Shown: piece after piece, positions 24,014 through 30,610 of the stretch | How positions within the stretch are numbered: position 1 is the stretch's first letter | Layout: each line of letters starts with the position of its first letter | Origin: an uncultured Oscillospiraceae bacterium | GTDB taxonomy: Bacteria; Bacillota; Clostridia; Oscillospirales; Oscillospiraceae | DNA: 31,265 bases | NCBI GenBank assembly: GCA_934589155.1 | Contig: CAKTNP010000022.1 | Location: forward strand, 1 to 31,265 | Reading direction: 5' to 3' | The notes under the pieces: generated by a model | Database searches by the model: none | What the model was told of the DNA's origin: nothing | Seen by the model: the letters and a program-made list of their open reading frames with translations, nothing else | Position numbers and translations under genes: made by a program

Positions 24014-24817
24014 TTATTCGCCTTGGGCCGGGACCGGCTTTTCCGCGCAGATCATAAAGGTGTGGATGGGCGCGTCCCGCTCCCGGTCCAGGGGATCCTG
24101 CACGCCGGGGCCAATGTCGTCAATGACCTTTTTCACTTCCATGCCGAGACCCCGTAAAACGGCACAATCCCATTCCGGCCGCCGTTCCTTGGAAAGGGGC
24201 AGGGCGTAAGCGGCCTGCTCCAACTCGGCCACCCGCTGGGGCGGCAGGTCTCCGGCGTGATGATGGGGCATGTGCCTGGCGTGGAAAGCCGCATGGGCGG
24301 CCTCTTTTTCCGCCCGCAGTTTCTCGTCGTAGAGATACAGATACCAGTTGGCGTCAAAATAGACCATCCGTCCGCCGGGCGCCAGCACGCGTTTCCATTC
24401 GGAAAGGGCCTGCTCCGGATATTCCAGATTCCAAATCACATTCCGGCTAACGATCAGGTCAAAGCTATCGTTCTCAAACGGCAGGAACTCCCCCCGGTGC
24501 AGCACAAAATTAACCTTTGCGCCGTAGCTTTCCGCATTTGCCCTTGCGTGCCAGAGCATATGCTCCGTCACGTCCAGAGCGGTCACATCGTGTCCGGCCA
24601 GGGCCAGATTGATTGCAAAAAAGCCCGGGCCCGTCCCCACGTCCAGAATCCGCAGCCGGTTCTTCCGGGGGGCATAGGACAAAATCAGATCCCGCCACGC
24701 CTTGCGCCGCCAATCGTTCATTTCCGCAATATTCTGCGCGCTGTAGCTGTGGGCCCTGTCTGTCCAGTAGGATGTCAGCGTGTCCAGCACCTCGGACGTT
24801 TCCTGTTCTTTCCGCAT
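24014..24817 (-). CDS. SAM-dependent methyltransferase, first gene of the ABC operon
   Basis: The 267-residue class I methyltransferase has motif I ILDVGTGPGFF (57-67), VTALDVTEHML, motif II FDLIVSRNVIWNL and the post-motif FDANWYLYLY. It resembles the operon's last gene in core motifs and in the flanking DANW segment. It additionally carries a His-rich stretch (HARHMPHHHAG, about 186-196), which could bind a metal such as nickel. The start at 24817 has GGGAGA upstream; the longer frame to 24853 lacks a ribosome site. It is the first gene after the operon promoter. Confidence 0.85.
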   Translation of the reverse strand: MRKEQETSEVLDTLTSYWTDRAHSYSAQNIAEMNDWRRKAWRDLILSYAPRKNRLRILDVGTGPGFFAINLALAGHDVTALDVTEHMLWHARANAESYGAKVNFVLHRGEFLPFENDSFDLIVSRNVIWNLEYPEQALSEWKRVLAPGGRMVYFDANWYLYLYDEKLRAEKEAAHAAFHARHMPHHHAGDLPPQRVAELEQAAYALPLSKERRPEWDCAVLRGLGMEVKKVIDDIGPGVQDPLDRERDAPIHTFMICAEKPVPAQGE

Positions 24818-24845
24818 TTTGATTTCTCCCTCTGTGCAAGCTGCC

Positions 24846-24867
24846 GTCCGCACTATCTTCTGCGGAC
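24846..24867. promoter_or_regulatory. Palindromic operator or leader hairpin at the operon start
   Basis: GTCCGCA (24846-24852) and TGCGGAC (24861-24867) are perfect inverted repeats spaced by eight bases. They begin a few bases after the predicted transcription start of the methyltransferase/ABC operon. The placement fits a repressor site for a metal or substrate sensor, or a short 5' leader stem. Confidence 0.5.
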
Positions 24868-24876
24868 AATGGGACT

Positions 24877-24905
24877 ATTATAGCAAGCCCCCGGGACGGA
24901 TGTAA
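24877..24905 (-). promoter_or_regulatory. Promoter of the methyltransferase/ABC operon
   Basis: Minus strand TTACAT (24900-24905) and TATAAT (24877-24882), spacer 17 bases, with a TG one base before the -10. This is the only clear promoter for all seven genes (24817 to 18066). Confidence 0.7.
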
Positions 24906-25109
24906 GCCTCCCCGGGGGATGGAATTTTTGAATTTTCGGGTCATTTCTGCCTGCCGGGCACCTGGACCGCGGCCAAAATGCCCCCGGCACGAAGATCCCG
25001 GTGCGACATTCCGCCACGCCGGGATCCCAAAGTGTTTTCTTTCCCAGTTTCCGGTCCTATGCCCGCACACCCAGGGACAGGGCCTTATATTGACCCACGG
25101 TGTGCATCC

Positions 25110-25699
25110 GTTGCCCTCCACCGGGATCCGCTCAATGCTGGACGCCCCGTAAAACCCGTGGAGCTGGGGGCGCTGCTTCATAAGTTGGGCAAGGTCTCCC
25201 GGCTCCACAATGGGCCCCCCATGGGCAGCACAAACACGTCCGCTCCCGCCGCCATTTTCTCGATATGCTCCAGCTGGGAGCAATAGGGCGTGGTCAGGAA
25301 GCCCCACTCATTTGCCCTGCGGATGAATTCTCAAAGCCGGCTCCCACGGCCTCCATCTGGCAGAGGTTCTCCTCCCCCTCCATAATGGCCTGTCCGCCCA
25401 TCCCGGGGATGTTCTGGATCCCCGCACAGCCGGTCTTTTCCAATTCCGTAAGAAGCCGCTCACAGTCGCAGAAGGGATCCTGTACAAAGACCCCGCCCAG
25501 TACCGGCGTGCCCCCCGCCACGGGGATCAGCTCGTCCATCATGCGAAGCACAGCCCGATTGGCGTTGGAGGCTGCAAAACGCCCCGCCCTCCGCCTCTGC
25601 CTTGGCGGTCAGACCCGTACCCGCGCCGGTGCCGATAATGGGGACCCCCGCGGCCGCTTTTCTGTGGAGGCGGTCTAAGATTGGCTGTTTATTCAGCAT
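25110..25699 (-). pseudogene. PEP-hydrolase-like TIM-barrel protein pseudogene
   Basis: A normal start (AGGAGGAG before ATG at 25699) opens MLNKQPILDRLHRKAAAGVP and IIGTGAGTGLTAKAEAEGG, the N-terminus of the phosphoenolpyruvate-hydrolase-like / TIM-barrel family. The frame is then lost and the middle (the usual [21 protein letters not shown] block) is gone. Other frames continue the same protein in order: PVLGGVFVQDPFCDC and AGIQNIPGMGG; then RRANEWGFLTTPYCSQ and GADVFVLPMGG; then GGPIVEPGDLAQLM and HGFYGASSIERIPVEG. At least three frameshifts plus one deletion make this non-functional. Intact members are about 275 residues; about 195 codons remain. Bases 24906-25109 hold nothing I can identify. 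Confidence 0.85.
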
Positions 25700-25746
25700 A
25701 GCTCCTCCTCTCACCGGGCGGCAGCGCCGTCGTCAAAGTCCACCTT

Positions 25747-26007
25747 TTACCCTTCCACAACCCGGTCCTTCATATATTTCCGGATGGAATCACGGTACGG
25801 ATCCCTGCAGAAGGCCTGAAAATCTTCCATATTCCGGCAGGTGACCAGCTCCATTAAGTCAAAGGAGGCACCGGCACCCACGAAATTAATGCCCGTTTCC
25901 ACGTCGCATACCGACGGGATACGGTCCTTCATTGTCATCAACCTGGCGGCGATCTCCGCCGTCTGGGCCTTACCTTTCAGTTTATAGAGATAGATATGCT
26001 TGATCAT
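25747..26007 (-). CDS. Dabb-family (stress-responsive A/B barrel) protein
   Basis: The 86-residue protein begins MIKHIYLYKLKGKAQ and continues SVCDVETGINFVG...SFDLMELVTCRNMEDFQAFC, the dimeric alpha/beta barrel (Dabb) pattern: an N-terminal strand with a His, a central strand pair and the FxxFxxxP-like tail (QAFCRDPYRDSIRKYM). Such small proteins often sit beside catabolic genes and may shape or bind small aromatic or acid substrates; the role is unknown here. GAGGAAA lies upstream. It is intact, unlike its neighbours on both sides, so it may have been part of the same lost pathway. Confidence 0.8.
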   Translation of the reverse strand: MIKHIYLYKLKGKAQTAEIAARLMTMKDRIPSVCDVETGINFVGAGASFDLMELVTCRNMEDFQAFCRDPYRDSIRKYMKDRVVEG

Positions 26008-26077
26008 GGCGTTTCCTCTTGCGCTTTTGGTAGGAAGGAACCGGCGGGCTGCCGGTCCCTCCTTCTTTGTTTCTGAT

Positions 26078-26415
26078 TCAGTCCTCGTCGGAGCAGCCGG
26101 GAAGCATGGTGGGCTTCATGGCAATGAACAGTACCAGACCAACGACGCAGATCGCCAGCTGGAACCACATGGCATTGCGGAATCCCTTCAGGCTGAAGGT
26201 ATCGGGGATGAACATGCCCCAGATGGTGGGGACCAGGGCGTTGCCCACCAGCCAGGAAATGAAGTTGGAGGCACCCATGAAGCCGCCGATGTACTTCACG
26301 CTGCACATATCACGCATGAGGGAATACACCGTCGTGGTGGAGGTGTAGAATGCAAAGCCCATGAGAATGAAGATCACGAACATGGCCGCCGCGCTGAACT
26401 GGTTGATGAAAATGT
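26078..26415 (-). pseudogene. C-terminal fragment of an MFS transporter
   Basis: Roughly 110 codons encode the last three or four membrane helices of a major facilitator transporter: FVIFILMGFAFYTSTTTVYS, YIGGFMGASNFISWLVGNAL, then WFQLAICVVGLVLFIAMKP. Going upstream, the frame meets a stop codon at the point where the sequence changes to the leader of the citrate-transporter gene (about 26416). The N-terminal three quarters (usual total about 400 residues) is therefore missing, cut off by a rearrangement. Confidence 0.75.
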
Positions 26416-26474
26416 ATCACAATGCTTCATTTTTGCAAATAGTCCATCGTCTGTAGAAAGAAAGGGTTTTTCTT

Positions 26475-27702
26475 ATGCTGGCACTGATCGGCGTGCTGGG
26501 GATCGGTCTATTCATCTATCTGCTTGCCCGGGGCAGACACTCCATGATTGTGGCCTTTGTGGTTCCCATTCTGCTCATTCCCATTGCCTGCGGCATTTAT
26601 ACCGGCAATCTTTCCCTCCAGGACATCAGTTCCTATATCACAGGCGGCATCCAGAACACCGCCGCCCTGGGTATTATGGCGGCCTTTGCGGTGCTGTATT
26701 TCACCATGATGAACGAGCTCGGCGTGTTTGACGTGATCGTGAACTTCATCATGAGGCACATCGGGAACCATGTGTTCCCCGTCCTCGCCGCCACCTTCTT
26801 CGTCTCCATCGCCTCTCATCTGGACGGCCAGACCCCCCTCCACCATCCTCGTCACCATCCCGGCTATGTATCCGTTTTACAAGAAGCTGAAGATCCGTCC
26901 CCAGCTTCTGGCCTACGTTCTCTCTCTGGCCGTGGGCATCTGGAACTTCCTGCCCTGGGGCTCGGTGAACCTGACGAACTCCGTGGTCATGGGGCTGGAG
27001 ACCTTGGACATCTGGAATCTGCTGTGCCCCTCCATGCTCATTATGTCGGGGCTTGTCCTTGTGTCTCTCTTCTTCACCGCAAAGCGGGAGGAAAAACGCA
27101 TTGCAGGCGGTCTGAACGACGGTGTGGAATACAAATCCATGTTCGGCGATGAGCATGCCGAGCTCTCGCCGGAGGCCAAGAAGCTTCTGCCCTTTAACAC
27201 CCTGCTCACCGTGGCGGTCATCGGGATCCTTTTCTTCAATGTGGTCAATACCGCCGTGGTGTTCATGGTTGGCTATACCATTGCCGCGGCGGTGAACTAC
27301 CGCACCCAGAAGGCGCAGATGGCCCATTTCAGCGCCAACGCCTCCACTGCCCTGATGATCTGCCTAGCCATGATCCTTGGCGGCGTGTTTGGGAATGTTC
27401 TTTCCAATTCCGGCGTGCTAACCGCCATGATCGAGGCCATTGTCTCCGTGTTCCCCGAAAGCTGGAGTCTCTGGCTGCTGCCGATCTTCGGCTATACGGC
27501 CCTGCAGTCCGTGGCCGCCCTGGCCTCCGGCTACAGCATGACCTATATGGCCTGCCCCATGATGCCCAGCACCCATCTTATGCTGGGTGTTCTGAACATC
27601 GATCTCAAGGAGCATCTGCGCTATTCCCTGCCGCGGCTGTTTCTCTTCTCGCTGCTGTTCCTCGCCATCAATATCGCCCTGGGCATCGTACCGATCGTGT
27701 AA
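26475..27702 (+). pseudogene. CitMHS-type citrate/metal symporter with a single frameshift
   Basis: The first frame (26475 to about 26838) encodes MLALIGVLGIGLFIYLLARG, PILLIPIACGIYTGN and VFPVLAATFFVSIASHLDGQ. The second frame continues STILVTIPAMYPFYKKLKIR through IALGIVPIV. Joined, they give 408 residues with many membrane helices, the size and pattern of the CitMHS (citrate-Mg/H symporter) family. The lesion is an extra base in a C6 run (26833-26838): removing one C restores DGQTPSTILVTIP. AAAGGG lies eight bases before the ATG. The rest of the gene is clean, so the shift is recent, phase-variable or a sequencing error. Such proteins import citrate with a divalent metal. Confidence 0.85.
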
Positions 27703-27766
27703 AGTCCGCCGCACGGCGGCAAAAATTCCGGCTTTGGCGGATTCTCTTCTCTCCGCATAGCACACA

Positions 27767-27806
27767 AAGGGCACCGGCTTGGTGATTCTTCCAAGTCGGT
27801 GCCCTT
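27767..27806. terminator. Long hairpin between the citrate transporter and the RHS fragment
   Basis: AAGGGCACCGGCTTGG (27767-27782) pairs with CCAAGTCGGTGCCCTT (27791-27806) over 16 bp with one G-T pair; the loop is TGATTCTT. One arm reaches the stop codon of the RHS fragment. CAAGTTTT follows on the plus strand and TGTG on the minus strand, so it may serve both convergent genes. Confidence 0.7.
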
Positions 27807-28400
27807 CAAGTTTTGCTCCAATTTCCATAGAAAAAACCGCCGCAGATCCGGCAGGTAAGATAATATCCCTTTTTCGTGCAGGTAGGTTCAAACTGCTCGC
27901 TTTCATAGGTGTGTCCCAAAGCGGCAGTCTCCTGGTCCGTGTAGCTGTCCCCGCATATGGAACAGACGTACCGGGTATAGCCCTTTTGCGTGCAGGTGGG
28001 CTTTACAACGGTGGCGGTATAGGAGTGCTCTACGACCCACTCATATTCCTCCACCGCCACGGTTTTCTCGATCCGCAGGCCGCCGGCGTCGTAGGTGTAC
28101 TGGGCATTGGCGTTCAGCGTGCCGTCTTCGTCGGTGGAAGCGGCGGAGGTCAGATTCCGCCCCTCGCTCCAGGCAAAGCTCCACCGGCTGCCGTTGTAAT
28201 AGCTGGTAGGGTTGCCGCTGACCGGGGTGCCGGTAACGGTGCCGTCTGCTGCCACGGTCTGGCCCTCATAGGCGATGGTCTGGCCGTTGAAGGCCGTCAG
28301 AAGGTCCGCCCAGCTGCTGTTGCCATAGGTGTAGCTGTTGGCGGTCGTGCCGCTCTGGGCCCTTGTGATATTTCCGGCGCCTCTGATCTCGGCAATCTAT
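27806..28400 (-). pseudogene. Displaced RHS/YD-repeat core fragment
   Basis: This 198-codon open stretch has no start: a TAG lies just upstream at the junction with the membrane-protein gene. It encodes GNITRAQSGTTANSYTYG, SSWADLLTAFNGQTIAYEG, NPTSYYNGSRWSFAWSEG and ANAQYTYDAGGLRIEKTV, all YD/RHS core sequence. Then come two copies of a cysteine module (PTCTQKGYTRYVCSICG; PTCTKKGYYLTCRICGG). In intact clostridial RHS proteins this block should precede the GDELLRK segment found at about 30110, so here the pieces are out of order. Its base composition is GC-rich, like the other RHS core pieces. It ends at a stop in a hairpin. Confidence 0.8.
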
Positions 28401-29144
28401 TTAATGAGGCCTTAATTTGGGTGGAAGAATTGCAATGAGTCCATGTACATTCTGCATGGTCATACGGAAGATAAATAGCTCCTTTCCGTATTGGTCCTTT
28501 GCTCGATACCCTAAAAACGGAACACGCTCCACCTTTGTAATTGCTTCAACCGGAACGCTTTTTATTTTTCGCCCAATTTGAACCACAATTGTGTTGTCCT
28601 GGATCATGATATTTTTATTCCATTCTAATACCACCCACAGCACAATTAGCAAGCTCACAAATAGATATATCCCACTTTCATACCATGTGTGAAGGAATAT
28701 GATGTTGATCGCAGCAAGAAGCCACAAGCCCAAGCAAATATACAGGCAAGAAAATAGGACCCTATTGCTCGTTCCAATAACAATCTTCCTCCGGAACACA
28801 ATATTTCGATTTTTAATATACCTATTTATGCAGAAAACTATAAAAAGCAGGGCTCCAAACGCAACCAACGAAACAATAACAACATGCTGAGAAAATTTTT
28901 GTATGATTGCCATAATCGCAACGCTAATGATACACCAGCACAGGCCATGGCCTAATGTGCGCATTTCCTCTCGAGGATCAGAAAACACAACTGGCGTCAA
29001 AACAAGAAACAAAAGCGAACATGCAAGTGTTCTAAGATGGCAAGAAATCGCAACACATGTAAACAGTATCGATAAGTAACAGGTATTTGCTGCCGCAAGG
29101 CCGGCGCCAAGCGTTTTATTCGTTATTCTCCTCACTCTGCCCAC
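28401..29144 (-). CDS. Polytopic membrane protein, probable RHS immunity protein
   Basis: This 247-residue protein has about six hydrophobic segments (e.g. LSILFTCVAISCHL, LLFLVLTPVVF, IVSLVAFGALLFIVFCINRYI, LFSCLYICLGLWLLAAINIIF, IYLFVSLLIVLWVVL) and a soluble C-terminal part (NTIVVQIGRKIKSVPVEAIT...) that looks like a small PH-like beta domain. I do not recognise the family. Its ATG overlaps the end of the RHS tip by 13 bases, the arrangement typical of an immunity gene behind a polymorphic toxin. The gene is AT-rich against the GC-rich core of the locus. A hydrophobic toxin tip with a membrane immunity partner is coherent. Confidence 0.6.
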   Translation of the reverse strand: MGRVRRITNKTLGAGLAAANTCYLSILFTCVAISCHLRTLACSLLFLVLTPVVFSDPREEMRTLGHGLCWCIISVAIMAIIQKFSQHVVIVSLVAFGALLFIVFCINRYIKNRNIVFRRKIVIGTSNRVLFSCLYICLGLWLLAAINIIFLHTWYESGIYLFVSLLIVLWVVLEWNKNIMIQDNTIVVQIGRKIKSVPVEAITKVERVPFLGYRAKDQYGKELFIFRMTMQNVHGLIAILPPKLRPH

Positions 29145-30142
29145 TCTTTCGCCCGCGCCATGATTGATTTTATTACATTAGGAGCCCCAACAGATACAAA
29201 GGTCCTAGCGGCTGCAACTGCGATACTATTTCGGACCACAACTCGCTTTGCAGCATACATGGCCGCTTTCTTCGGGGAAAAAGTATTTGCAATAACATCC
29301 CCCGCTACGTCAAATGCAGCAAATTGCTTACCAGCATTTGCACCACTACCTCCAACTGCGCCTGAAAGTGCTCCTCCAAGAACCGCCCATGCTAGTTCAC
29401 CAGAAGTCGGCGTTGTATTCTTTATTCCACAGTCTACAAGATATGTTACCGTACTTAACCCTGCATTTACTAGTATTGAAGCACCAGCGCCTATCCCGGT
29501 TGCCGCTAGAGCTCCGCTGATGGCCGCTGATGTATAGTCAGCAATTGTTCCAGTAGGCCTAAATAAATCTGCACCACTCTTTCCATCTAGTGCATTGCTT
29601 ATAACTTCACCTACATATTGCCCTACTACACCAATAAGTGCACCGACAACCATCGCTCCAAGAAGTCCAAATTTCCCGTCATCATCGTGATAATTAACAG
29701 GATTATTCAGACAGTACGCAAACGCATTATACCCAATCAATCCCTGCCCCGTAGACGCATAGCTATCCGCATTGATGAACCGGCAAATTGCGGGGTCGTA
29801 GTACCGGGACTGGAGGTAGTAGAAGCCCGTTTCGCTGTCCTGATAATATCCCCGGTAGCGCAGAGGATTGATCTCCGCCATGGTACCAGTTGCGGTCAGG
29901 ACCTTGCCGAAGGGATCGTAGGTATAGGCTGCCACCTCATTGCCCTCGCCGTCTACCATAAACATCACGTCCCCCTGGAGGTTCGTAACGTAATAATAAA
30001 CCGTGCTGGTGGAGCCTGCGGTGTAGGTCAGGGAGTAGGGCGCCCCCGTCTGGTCATACCGGAAGTCCAGAATCTTGGTCGTTCCGTTTCCCGTGATCGT
30101 CTTCCGCAGCAGCTCGTCTCCGGTAGTGAGGTGCAGTATCAC
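29132..30142 (-). CDS. RHS core tip with a hydrophobic variable C-terminus (N-terminally truncated)
   Basis: The frame starts at a GTG inside the palindrome at 30122-30156 and reads GDELLRKTITG, YYYVTNLQGDVMFMVDG, AAYTYDPFGKV, LRYRGYYQDSETGFYYLQ and ADSYASTGQGLIGYNAFA: the RHS-associated core that cleaves itself before the tip. After CLNNP the sequence turns AT-rich and unrelated: a Gly/Ala-rich hydrophobic tail (LLGAMVVGALIGVVGQYV; ISGALAATGIGAGASILV; GALSGAVGGSGANAGK) ending AKEWAE. No catalytic motif is visible; a pore-like or membrane-inserting toxin, or a pre-toxin linker, is possible. A normal start and ribosome site are absent, so this is an orphan tip awaiting recombination, not a full-length gene. 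The membrane-protein gene overlaps its end. Confidence 0.75.
   Translation of the reverse strand: MILHLTTGDELLRKTITGNGTTKILDFRYDQTGAPYSLTYTAGSTSTVYYYVTNLQGDVMFMVDGEGNEVAAYTYDPFGKVLTATGTMAEINPLRYRGYYQDSETGFYYLQSRYYDPAICRFINADSYASTGQGLIGYNAFAYCLNNPVNYHDDDGKFGLLGAMVVGALIGVVGQYVGEVISNALDGKSGADLFRPTGTIADYTSAAISGALAATGIGAGASILVNAGLSTVTYLVDCGIKNTTPTSGELAWAVLGGALSGAVGGSGANAGKQFAAFDVAGDVIANTFSPKKAAMYAAKRVVVRNSIAVAAARTFVSVGAPNVIKSIMARAKEWAE
29712..29752 (-). repeat. RHS boundary direct repeat, copy 2
   Basis: This 41-base stretch encodes the end of the RHS core (GQGLIGYNAFAYCL) and matches 31202-31242 at 39 of 41 bases. The flanking tips differ entirely. Confidence 0.85.
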
Positions 30143-30156
30143 TGCACCTCACTACC
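30122..30156. repeat. Perfect 16-bp palindrome at the RHS junction
   Basis: GGTAGTGAGGTGCAGT (30122-30137), loop ATC, ACTGCACCTCACTACC (30141-30156). It separates the immunity-like gene at 30215 from the RHS core piece and contains the GTG at which the core frame opens. It is followed on the plus side by an AT-rich tract, and could act as a terminator for the upstream pair or mark a recombination point. Confidence 0.8.
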
Positions 30157-30214
30157 AGTGTTATATTTTTATTCTTTTTTCGTGAATGCAAGTGATTTAT
30201 ATCAGTAATTTTGT

Positions 30215-30610
30215 CTATCGTGGCTCCACACTGGAAAACACATACTTTTTATTGTTCTCATAAGGAAGTGGAAACTCTTTGATCGTCAGAATTATTTGGT
30301 CTTTTTTCTGGTGCCAACGATAAAATGCCCGAAAATCAGTGCTCTCACCGCAAAAACTGCCTGCGTAATGAATCAAGAAAGAGTCTGTACTTCCATCTGC
30401 ATATTGGACCGTATGCGAACTGTCCATAAAAATAAGATACGTTTCCAGTTCCTGACAATAATAAGTTCCTCTGGTCGGGTATGAGCGGGCAGTTTCCTGG
30501 TGCTCTGACACGGCCCACCCGACAACCAGTACAACTTGGGGCAGCAGCGCGAAAAAAAGAATGACTACCAAAACAGCTATTGTGATTGTAGTTATATTTT
30601 TATTTTTCAT
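30215..30610 (-). CDS. Small single-helix membrane protein, probable immunity to the cysteine-peptidase-like RHS tip
   Basis: The 131-residue protein has one N-terminal hydrophobic helix (ITIAVLVVILFFALLPQVVLVVGW) and a C-terminal soluble domain with strands (TYYCQELETYLIFM, DSFLIHYAGSFCG, YRWHQKKDQIILTI). The family is unknown to me. Its ATG overlaps the TGA of the RHS tip (ATGA at 30607-30610), as expected of an immunity gene coupled to its toxin. The in-frame ATG at 30625 is inside the toxin and is less likely. The predicted topology, outside-facing domain near the membrane, fits blocking an incoming toxin. The gene is AT-rich, like the tip. Confidence 0.6.
   Translation of the reverse strand: MKNKNITTITIAVLVVILFFALLPQVVLVVGWAVSEHQETARSYPTRGTYYCQELETYLIFMDSSHTVQYADGSTDSFLIHYAGSFCGESTDFRAFYRWHQKKDQIILTIKEFPLPYENNKKYVFSSVEPR

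Noticed and set aside
24906..25109. Possible further coding piece between the operon promoter and the TIM-barrel pseudogene
   Set aside because: Frames here give Pro/Arg-rich sequence with no family resemblance; probably noncoding or too decayed to call.
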